Shown: positions 1 through 4,948 of the stretch, piece after piece
How the letters are laid out: each line of letters opens with the position of its first letter
Position numbering within the stretch: position 1 is the stretch's first letter
Assembly (NCBI GenBank): GCA_017618935.1
Contig: JAFZTG010000005.1
Coordinates: 1 to 9,049 of the forward strand
DNA from: Bacteroidales bacterium
Lineage (GTDB): Bacteria; Bacteroidota; Bacteroidia; Bacteroidales; UBA1715
Reading direction: 5' to 3'
DNA length: 9,049 nucleotides
Notes under the pieces: model-generated
Seen by the model: the letters and a program-made list of their open reading frames with translations, nothing else
Told to the model about the DNA's origin: nothing
Database searches by the model: none
Made by a program: the position numbers and the translations under genes

Positions 1-435
1 ACGAAGGTGAAGGGCGTGGCGGAAATCGACACACTGGCTATGATCCCATCAGACCTGACGTCATATACCGACACGTTGCCGGCGAGAGGAACGACCTCAT
101 ATTACGTGGGTGTGAAACTACCAGAAACGATTAATCCAAAGACGCAGTTCCTGAAAGCAGAATCGGGTCCGTTTTCTTTGGCTATGTCTAACATTGCCGA
201 GGTTGAAAATAACGTTGCAGTACAAAACTTGGTGAAATCGAATGCCGATGTTTATGCAATCGGTCATACGATTTATGTGAAGAATGCGGAATATGCGGAA
301 ACAGCCGTGTATGATGTGAAGGGAGGAAAAATCAATTTCGCAAAAGACGCTACGGAATACGAATTCAACATCAAACTTGACGGCGTATATTTTGTGAAAG
401 TAGGAGAATCGACGTTCAAAGTCATAATTAAGTAA
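1..435 (+). CDS. C-terminal part of a T9SS-secreted surface protein (5' end outside window)
   Basis: The frame is open from base 1 to a TAA stop at 433-435, giving 144 residues of a longer protein. Roughly the last 70 residues form a type A Por/T9SS C-terminal sorting domain. A strand containing IYVKNAEY is followed by the AVYDVKGGKI core and the terminal GVYFVKVGESTFKVIIK, which matches the family pattern (VYDvtG... GvYfVkv... kvivk). By family knowledge this domain directs the protein through the outer membrane, after which it is cleaved and the cargo is released or attached to the surface. The upstream 70 residues (SYYVGVKLPE, KAESGPFSLAMSNI) look like a beta-rich segment preceding the sorting domain. 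I do not recognise a catalytic domain, which would lie upstream of the window. Gene ends at a bidirectional terminator shared with tpiA. Confidence 0.85.
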   Translation, partial: TKVKGVAEIDTLAMIPSDLTSYTDTLPARGTTSYYVGVKLPETINPKTQFLKAESGPFSLAMSNIAEVENNVAVQNLVKSNADVYAIGHTIYVKNAEYAETAVYDVKGGKINFAKDATEYEFNIKLDGVYFVKVGESTFKVIIK

Positions 436-456
436 CGAAAGATTGGGGAATTGCAT

Positions 457-490
457 AAAAAAAGCCATCGAAAATCGATGGCTTTTTTTT
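457..490. terminator. Bidirectional rho-independent terminator between T9SS cargo gene and tpiA
   Basis: A perfect 8-bp stem GCCATCGA (464-471) / TCGATGGC (475-482) closes an AAA loop. It has an A7 run on the left and a T run on the right, so it works as an intrinsic terminator in both directions. It lies between the convergent stops at 435 (+) and 510 (-). Confidence 0.93.
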
Positions 491-509
491 TATAAATATG
501 ATTCTATTA

Positions 510-1259
510 TTAGAATGACATTACAATTGTATTGAAGTCTTCTGCCTTCAAAGAAGCGCCACCAATCAAACCACCGTCGATGTTTGGTTTTGCGAACAAT
601 TCTTTTGCATTCTTTGCATTACAGCTTCCACCGTAAAGAATAGAAGTTTCGTCAGCGATTGCCTTGCCATATTTAGCAGCGATAGCTTCGCGGATAGTCT
701 TCAACATATCTTCAGCTTGGTCAGAAGTAGCTGTCTTGCCAGTTACGATTGCCCAGATTGGTTCGTATGCGATAACCAATTTCTTGAAATCGTCAGCAGA
801 AAGTTTGAAGATAGTCTCGTTCAACTGATTGATAACGAAATCGTTTTGTTTTCCAGCCTCACGAACATCAAGAGCTTCACCACAGCAGTAGATTGGAGTC
901 AAACCGTTTTCCAAAGCCAAAGCCAATTTCTTGTTAAGGATTTCGCTTGTTTCACCATAGTAACCACGACGTTCGCTATGACCAAGGATAACATATTGAG
1001 CACCAGTTGATTTTACCATAGCAGCAGAAACTTCACCCGTGAAAGCTCCCTTAGGTTCAGCTGCACAGTTTTGTGCTGCAACTGCAATTGCCTTGTTATC
1101 AACTAATTTTACAACTTCAGTCAAGTGAATGAATGGAGTTCCCAAAATAACTTGTACATCAGAAGTTTTTACGATGCTGTTTACTTCTTTTGCCAATGCA
1201 ACACCTTCTTGCAAAGTAGTGTTACATTTCCAGTTTCCTGCTACTATTTTTTTTCTCAT
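510..1259 (-). CDS. tpiA: Triosephosphate isomerase with a Gly-to-Val change in loop 6
   Basis: This 249-residue protein, the usual length for bacterial TPI, interconverts dihydroxyacetone phosphate and glyceraldehyde 3-phosphate in glycolysis and gluconeogenesis. Visible family marks are the N-terminal AGNWK (Asn9, Lys11), GHSERR with catalytic His94, AYEP with the catalytic base Glu166, the phosphate-binding YGGS (Ser212) and the C-terminal [10 protein letters not shown]. The mobile lid loop 6 reads [11 protein letters not shown] where the family is nearly invariant as P-[VI]-W-A-I-G-T-G-K. Codon 172 (bases 744-746, read as GTA) therefore gives Val in place of the glycine equivalent to yeast Gly171, whose backbone NH contacts the substrate phosphate. 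All other catalytic residues are intact. The start is the ATG at 1257-1259, preceded by an A-rich leader of about 37 nt from a -7 box at 1301-1308. Codon choice looks like that of a well-expressed gene. Confidence 0.97.
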   Translation of the reverse strand: MRKKIVAGNWKCNTTLQEGVALAKEVNSIVKTSDVQVILGTPFIHLTEVVKLVDNKAIAVAAQNCAAEPKGAFTGEVSAAMVKSTGAQYVILGHSERRGYYGETSEILNKKLALALENGLTPIYCCGEALDVREAGKQNDFVINQLNETIFKLSADDFKKLVIAYEPIWAIVTGKTATSDQAEDMLKTIREAIAAKYGKAIADETSILYGGSCNAKNAKELFAKPNIDGGLIGGASLKAEDFNTIVMSF

Positions 1260-1300
1260 TGTTTTATAAATTTATTAGTACTAATTTCATTTAAGCAACG

Positions 1301-1308
1301 CAAATATA
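1301..1308 (-). promoter_or_regulatory. tpiA promoter -7 box
   Basis: Read on the minus strand this is TATATTTG, a perfect match to the Bacteroidota -7 consensus TAnnTTTG. At the expected 19-nt spacing the -33 position holds CTG (1328-1330) instead of TTG, so the upstream element is weak and overlaps the last codon and stop of the glycosyltransferase gene. Predicted leader to the tpiA ATG is about 37 nt. Confidence 0.65.
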
Positions 1309-1326
1309 TAAATTTTACCAAAATGG

Positions 1327-2451
1327 TCAGTTGAAATTCAGAGAATTACGATAGAGTTGTAAAATCTTTTCTTCCTCCCTTTGCCAGCACAGTTCTTGGG
1401 CAGCTTTTCTGCTTTGTTCGGCATAGGATTGTAATTGCAAAGTATTTTGCAAGAGAGTTTGAATTTGTCGGGCGACAAGTTCTGGCGTACGATTTTGCAA
1501 CACTTCGCCACAACGATACGTTTCGACAACGTTTCTCATCTCTGGCAAATCCGACACAAGTACGGGTTTTCCCGCGTGAATGTAGTCAAACAGTTTATTT
1601 GGCAACGCATAGCGATAGTTGTCGCCCATATCTTCCTCAACCGATACGCCTATGGTTGCCAATTGCGTATATGATGGCAGATTCTCGAACTGAATCTTCC
1701 CTGTAAAAATCACCTTTTCACCCACAGCCTTTTCTTTTGCTAACTGTTTCAGTTCCATTGTCTTATCGCCATCGCCAATAAGGAGCAGACAAACGTCTGT
1801 CAAGAACTGCATGGATTCTATGAGCATTTCAAGTCCGCGACCAAGATTCAGCGCACCTTGATATAGCACCACGTGTTTTGACGGCAATTGCAGATTTGCA
1901 GGAATCGCTTGCGTAGCTTGCAGAAACGGCACATTCCTCACAACCTCGACATTGGTATGATAGGTTTGCTGATAGATTTTTGCAATGGATTCGCACACCG
2001 TCATGGTATAACGAAGTTTTGGGAATATACGTCGTTCCAAACCCAGCCAAACCTTTTTCACACGTGGTCGCTGTTGCAATTCAGGTACTTCGGTAAAATA
2101 TTCGTGACTATCGTATACAATGGCCTTCCGTCGGATTTTCGTCGCACAATACACTGCCAACAAGGTGTCCAAGTCGTTTGCCGTTGCAAGGTCGAATTTT
2201 CTGAACAGCAAGAAAAAGAAGAATCGGATATTCATTTCCGCATAAAACAATGCGCCCCGATTACACAAGAATCGCAATCGACGTTGTTCGTAGGGCATTT
2301 CCGACAAGGGCAAACTTTGGGGTAATTTACGTCCAAGCACAAGAACCGAATATCCGGCATTCGTCAGTGTTGTCGCCATTTTATGCACACGAGCGTCACA
2401 CGACAAATCATTGCTCACCACAAGAATTATCCGTTGCCGATTGTCTGCCAT
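1327..2451 (-). CDS. GT4-family glycosyltransferase
   Basis: The 374-residue protein has the two Rossmann-like halves of a GT-B fold glycosyltransferase, probably cytoplasmic or membrane-associated. The N-terminal acceptor half starts with RIILVVSNDLSCDARV (residues 7-22) and contains DSHEYFTE (114-121), typical of Bacteroidota GT4 enzymes. A hydrophobic, Phe-rich stretch near 77-83 may touch the membrane. The donor half begins near 193 (VVLYQGALNLGRG), continues with LLLIGDGD (222-229) and ends in the nucleotide-sugar motif ALPNKLFDYIHAGKPVLVS (282-300). Sugar and acceptor cannot be told from sequence; surface polysaccharide or lipopolysaccharide synthesis is an inference from the family. 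The gene begins 20 nt downstream of tRNA-Arg with no terminator and no separate promoter visible, so it is probably transcribed together with the tRNA. It ends 67 nt before tpiA. Confidence 0.9.
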   Translation of the reverse strand: MADNRQRIILVVSNDLSCDARVHKMATTLTNAGYSVLVLGRKLPQSLPLSEMPYEQRRLRFLCNRGALFYAEMNIRFFFFLLFRKFDLATANDLDTLLAVYCATKIRRKAIVYDSHEYFTEVPELQQRPRVKKVWLGLERRIFPKLRYTMTVCESIAKIYQQTYHTNVEVVRNVPFLQATQAIPANLQLPSKHVVLYQGALNLGRGLEMLIESMQFLTDVCLLLIGDGDKTMELKQLAKEKAVGEKVIFTGKIQFENLPSYTQLATIGVSVEEDMGDNYRYALPNKLFDYIHAGKPVLVSDLPEMRNVVETYRCGEVLQNRTPELVARQIQTLLQNTLQLQSYAEQSRKAAQELCWQREEEKILQLYRNSLNFN

Positions 2452-2471
2452 AGGGAAAAACTGGAATATTG

Positions 2472-2543
2472 TAGCCCCGTAGGGAATCGAACCCTAATCA
2501 ATAGTTCCGGAAACTACTATTCTATCCATTGAACTACAGAGCC
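2472..2543 (-). tRNA. tRNA-Arg (anticodon CCG)
   Basis: A complete 72-nt cloverleaf reads on the minus strand. The acceptor is GGCTCTG / CGGGGCT, the D-stem is GTTC/GAAT, and the anticodon stem is GTAGT/ACTAT with loop TTCCGGA (anticodon CCG, codon CGG). The T-arm is TAGGG-TTCGATT-CCCTA and the discriminator base is A. CCA is not encoded. The acceptor contains three G-U pairs, including G1-U72. A -7 box ends 6 nt before the first base, so the primary transcript has almost no 5' leader. Confidence 0.95.
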
Positions 2544-2549
2544 ATTGTG

Positions 2550-2576
2550 CAAATATACACTTTATTTATGTATCAA
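2550..2576 (-). promoter_or_regulatory. Promoter of tRNA-Arg (and probably the glycosyltransferase)
   Basis: On the minus strand a TTG (2574-2576) is followed after 16 nt by TATATTTG (2550-2557), a perfect TAnnTTTG -7 box. The spacing is a little short against the usual 19 or so. Transcription would begin within 1-3 nt of the tRNA 5' end. This is the only promoter seen that could also serve the downstream GT4 gene. Confidence 0.65.
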
Positions 2577-2580
2577 CTCA

Positions 2581-2614
2581 AAAAAAAAGACTTGCCATAA
2601 AGGTAAGTCTTTTG
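2581..2614 (-). terminator. Rho-independent terminator after tRNA-Thr
   Basis: The stem GACTTGCC (2589-2596) / GGTAAGTC (2602-2609) has one G-U pair and a 5-nt loop. It is extended by an A8 run (2581-2588) that becomes a T8 tract on the minus strand. It starts 1-2 nt after the tRNA-Thr 3' end and separates the two tRNA transcripts. Confidence 0.85.
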
Positions 2615-2686
2615 AGCCTTTTAACGGATTTGAACCGTTGACCCCTTCATTACGAGTGAAGTGCTCTACCGCTGAGCTAAAAAGGC
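2615..2686 (-). tRNA. tRNA-Thr (anticodon CGT)
   Basis: A complete 72-nt cloverleaf reads on the minus strand. The acceptor is GCCTTTT / AAAAGGC, the D-arm GCTCAGCGGTAGAGC, and the anticodon stem CTTCA/TGAAG with loop CTCGTAA (anticodon CGT, codon ACG). The T-arm is AACGG-TTCAAAT-CCGTT and the discriminator is T. CCA is not encoded. Every stem pairs fully. A terminator follows directly. Confidence 0.96.
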
Positions 2687-2698
2687 CTTAATCGTTTG

Positions 2699-2733
2699 CA
2701 AAAATAAAAAATATTTAGAATTTGACTTGCAAT
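2699..2733 (-). promoter_or_regulatory. Putative promoter of tRNA-Thr
   Basis: The minus strand carries TATTTTTG (2699-2706), a TAnnTTTG match, with ATTG (2730-2733) 23 nt upstream, at the long end of accepted spacing. Transcription would start about 6 nt before the tRNA. Its upstream element overlaps the divergent asnA promoter. Confidence 0.5.
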
Positions 2734-2751
2734 AGGGAGAAAATATTTTTG
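2721..2751 (+). promoter_or_regulatory. Distal asnA promoter (P1)
   Basis: TTTG (2721-2724), a 19-nt spacer and TATTTTTG (2744-2751) together match the full Bacteroidota -33/-7 consensus at ideal spacing. Transcription from here would give asnA a leader of about 150 nt that contains the inverted repeats at 2808-2863. It overlaps the divergent tRNA-Thr promoter. Confidence 0.55.
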
Positions 2752-2807
2752 AAATATACATTTCGTATTATTTACAATATGGAATAATCGGCCTGTTTCC
2801 TAAATAT

Positions 2808-2863
2808 TTGAAAATAAATTTTCAATGTTGCTTTAAAATTCAAAGAAAATCTGGTTGAATTTT
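2808..2863 (+). promoter_or_regulatory. Paired inverted repeats in the asnA upstream region
   Basis: There are two perfect inverted repeats. TTGAAAAT (2808-2815) and ATTTTCAA (2818-2825) are separated by AA. AAAATTCAA (2835-2843) and TTGAATTTT (2855-2863) are separated by 11 nt. The four half-sites share a TTGAAwwTT-like pattern. They could be operator sites for a dimeric regulator or hairpins in the leader RNA made from P1. AT-rich sequence makes short inverted repeats commoner, so the role is uncertain. The rest of the 2687-2908 gap shows only promoters and AT-rich DNA. Confidence 0.4.
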
Positions 2864-2885
2864 CACGTATTCTAATTAAAAATGT

Positions 2886-2893
2886 TAATTTTG
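2886..2893 (+). promoter_or_regulatory. Proximal asnA -7 box (P2)
   Basis: TAATTTTG matches TAnnTTTG and lies 15 nt before the ATG at 2909. The nearest upstream TTG (2855-2857) is 28 nt away, too far for a good -33 element. If used, this box rules out the ATG at 2882 as the start. Confidence 0.35.
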
Positions 2894-2908
2894 CAAAAAA
2901 TATTTGAT

Positions 2909-3922
2909 ATGTTTGTGAATACATATTTTCCAGAAAATTATTCGTCACCATTGACGTTGCAACAGACGGAGTTGGCGATTAAATTGATAAAGGATACGTT
3001 TGAGAAAAACTTATCTGTTGGATTGTGCTTGCGTCGTGTGACGGCTCCGTTGTTCGTGTTGAAGGGAACAGGAATCAATGATGATTTGAACGGCGTGGAA
3101 CGAAAAGTGACTTTTCCCGTGAAAGCCCTCAACGATAGTCAGGCGGAGGTCGTAAATTCGTTGGCAAAATGGAAACGGATGGCGTTGGCTAAGTACGAAA
3201 TGAAGCCAGGCTATGGTGTCCTTACCGATATGAATGCGATTCGTCCTGACGAGGATTTGGATAATATACATTCATTATATGTAGATCAATGGGATTGGGA
3301 ACGGGTGATAGCTCCCGAGGACAGAAATATGGCGTTTCTTCGCTTGATGGTAAAGCGTATTTACGATGTACTGAAACATACTGAATATGTTGTTTCCGAA
3401 GAATATCCGCAGATAAAACCGATCCTGCCAGAAAAAATCACGTTTATCACGTCGGAGGAATTGTTGCAGAAATATCCGAATTTGACTGCAAAGCAACGTG
3501 AATATGAGATTACAAAGGAATGTGGCGCGGTATTCTTAATTGGTATAGGCGACACGCTTTCAAACGGCGAGAAACACGATGGCCGTGCTCCCGATTACGA
3601 TGATTGGAGCTTGAACGGCGACATATTATTATGGAATCCTGTTTTGGAAAATTCTTTTGAAATCTCGTCAATGGGTATCCGTGTCGATAAAAATGCCATG
3701 GAATATCAGTTGAAAAAGGCGAATGCCGAGGATAGAAAGAATTTGTTGTTCCATAAAATGTTGTTGAACGATGAATTGCCGTTGTCTATCGGTGGTGGAA
3801 TAGGCCAAAGCCGTTTGTGCATGTTCTTCTTGAGAAAAGCTCACATAGGCGAAGTGCAAAGCTCTTTGTGGGGCGATGACATTGTTTCTGAATGTAAGAA
3901 ACACAATATCTTTTTGATTTAG
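2909..3922 (+). CDS. asnA: Aspartate--ammonia ligase (AsnA-type asparagine synthetase)
   Basis: The protein makes asparagine from aspartate, ammonia and ATP in the cytoplasm, without glutamine. It belongs to the family related to class II aspartyl-tRNA synthetases. Clear family motifs, numbered from the ATG at 2909, are RRVTAPLFV (42-50), GINDDLNG (55-62), SLAKWKR (84-90), LYVDQWDWERV (123-133), GAVFLIGIG (206-214), HDGRAPDYDDW (223-233), SSMGIRVD (253-260) and the C-terminal GGGIGQSRLCM (295-305). The frame could start at 2882 (346 residues). I prefer 2909 (337 residues) because it places the N-terminus where homologues begin and because a -7 box lies between the two ATGs. Between PDYDDW and LNGDILLW only one residue remains, where E. 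coli AsnA has a loop of about 10 residues. Transcribed divergently from the tRNAs; the following gene has its own promoter. Confidence 0.96.
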   Translation: MFVNTYFPENYSSPLTLQQTELAIKLIKDTFEKNLSVGLCLRRVTAPLFVLKGTGINDDLNGVERKVTFPVKALNDSQAEVVNSLAKWKRMALAKYEMKPGYGVLTDMNAIRPDEDLDNIHSLYVDQWDWERVIAPEDRNMAFLRLMVKRIYDVLKHTEYVVSEEYPQIKPILPEKITFITSEELLQKYPNLTAKQREYEITKECGAVFLIGIGDTLSNGEKHDGRAPDYDDWSLNGDILLWNPVLENSFEISSMGIRVDKNAMEYQLKKANAEDRKNLLFHKMLLNDELPLSIGGGIGQSRLCMFFLRKAHIGEVQSSLWGDDIVSECKKHNIFLI

Positions 3923-3976
3923 ACAAAATAGATACGAAAAAATATGTGTCAATATGGTGCATTCTAAAAAAATGTC

Positions 3977-3984
3977 TATATTTG
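3977..3984 (+). promoter_or_regulatory. -7 box of the unknown exported protein gene
   Basis: TATATTTG is a perfect TAnnTTTG box 25 nt before the ATG at 4010, giving a leader of about 21 nt. No TTG lies at the expected -33 distance. The 87-nt gap after asnA contains no terminator, so some read-through from asnA is possible. Confidence 0.6.
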
Positions 3985-4009
3985 TCCAATATCTTAATAA
4001 TTATTGTTT

Positions 4010-4882
4010 ATGAAAAAGATTGTTAGAATTTTATCTGTTGTAGGTTTGGCTACCTTGATGGCTGTTAACGTACAAGCTCAAAACGTAAATAACGCAAGTG
4101 GTTATGTTCAAATTTATGATGTTGCTTCGGTAAGCAATCTTCCTTTGAACGAGTATAAACAATATCACGCAGAAAATAATTTGGCTGATGTGAGCTATTT
4201 GTTCTGGTCAAGCCAAGGTAAAATGCAAGTAAAGATTGAGAATCAGACTGATGCTCCTATTTATGTAAACTGGTCAAAATCAACATTTACGATTGAAGGT
4301 GTGGAACTTCCGATGACTCCAGTAGAAAACGAATTGTCAGACGCTCAATATACTATGTTTCAGCGTTATAAGGCAAGTGAGCCGACTTTGACCGATATGG
4401 ATTATGAATGGCAAAAAATCACGATGGGTCGTGAAGAAAAGAAAGATGAGGTTTCTGAAATTTTGTCAAAAAGCACTTATACAAAAGGTAACTACTATTT
4501 GACTCCAAATGACAAGAAACTTGATAAAGGTCTTATCCTTGACACGGCATGTGCTTCATACGAAGAAAAACACAATGCGTTGAAAAATAAAAAAGCTACT
4601 ATTTATAAAGTAGATTATACTGAAGATAATACTCCAGTGAGATTCACATGCAAATTGGTGATTGCAACTGATAAGGATTGTAAAAATACGACTGAAATCG
4701 TACAATCATTCTACGTTTCACAAGTTCGTGAAATGGATGCAAAACATTTCCGTGGTAAAAAAATCGGTCAAACTCCAGAAGGATATGGCGTGTATAAATT
4801 CCCAGAAAGAAAGAGTACCGCTTTCTATATCGAAATCAACCCACGTAACTCGGTTGAATTCAACAAACGTTTCGCTAGATAA
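4010..4882 (+). CDS. Exported protein of unknown function
   Basis: I do not recognise a named family. The 290-residue product starts with a clear signal peptide: MKK, a hydrophobic core IVRILSVVGLATLMAV, and a likely cut after VQA (residue 23). There is no lipobox Cys and no T9SS sorting domain at the C-terminus, so periplasmic or outer-membrane-associated location is the likely outcome. The mature part looks soluble. A beta-rich section containing VKIENQTDAPIYVNWSKSTF (74-93) resembles the 'tie to neighbouring residues by polar strands' seen in many Bacteroidota periplasmic proteins. A charged stretch follows (REEKKDEVSE, 141-150). Cysteines are at 181, 214 and 224. Arg codons are only CGT and AGA, unlike the CGA/CGG-rich glycosyltransferase genes nearby, which suggests strong expression. 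The ATG at 4010 is preferred over an in-frame TTG at 4004 because the signal peptide starts there. It ends at a strong terminator. Confidence 0.85.
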   Translation: MKKIVRILSVVGLATLMAVNVQAQNVNNASGYVQIYDVASVSNLPLNEYKQYHAENNLADVSYLFWSSQGKMQVKIENQTDAPIYVNWSKSTFTIEGVELPMTPVENELSDAQYTMFQRYKASEPTLTDMDYEWQKITMGREEKKDEVSEILSKSTYTKGNYYLTPNDKKLDKGLILDTACASYEEKHNALKNKKATIYKVDYTEDNTPVRFTCKLVIATDKDCKNTTEIVQSFYVSQVREMDAKHFRGKKIGQTPEGYGVYKFPERKSTAFYIEINPRNSVEFNKRFAR

Positions 4883-4899
4883 TAATACAGATAATACAG
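4882..4899 (+). repeat. Tandem 9-bp direct repeat
   Basis: Two exact copies of ATAATACAG lie head to tail, starting at the last base of the TAA stop and ending just before the terminator stem. Probably a small slippage duplication with no evident role. Confidence 0.6.
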
Positions 4900-4934
4900 A
4901 AAACGCCGACGGAATCTTCCATCGGCGTTTTTTT
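4900..4934 (+). terminator. Rho-independent terminator after the unknown exported protein gene
   Basis: The stem AACGCCGA-C-GGA (from 4902) / TCC-A-TCGGCGTT (to 4929) has one C-A mismatch and an ATCT loop, followed by a run of seven T (4928-4934). It is the strongest one-way terminator in the window. The next ATG on the same strand is only 14 nt beyond the T run. Confidence 0.92.
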
Positions 4935-4948
4935 ATATATTGCTGTCA

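Noticed and set aside
118..468. 116-codon open frame on - opposite the T9SS cargo tail
   Set aside because: It begins inside the bidirectional terminator and mirrors a well-supported sorting domain. Shadow frame.
1888..2325. 145-codon open frame on + inside the glycosyltransferase gene
   Set aside because: It is antisense to a gene with clear family motifs, has no recognisable domain, and no promoter was seen. Shadow frame.
2882..2908. Upstream in-frame ATG for asnA adding nine residues
   Set aside because: The extra residues do not fit the family N-terminus as I know it, and a -7 box (2886-2893) lies within them. Not excluded; 2909 is only the preferred start.
4004..4009. TTG start for the unknown exported protein
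   Set aside because: The ATG at 4010 begins a textbook MKK signal peptide.
4940..4948. TTG start for the glycosyltransferase fusion
   Set aside because: The ATG at 4949 gives the standard MNVLVV beginning of a GT4 first strand and leaves more distance from the terminator.
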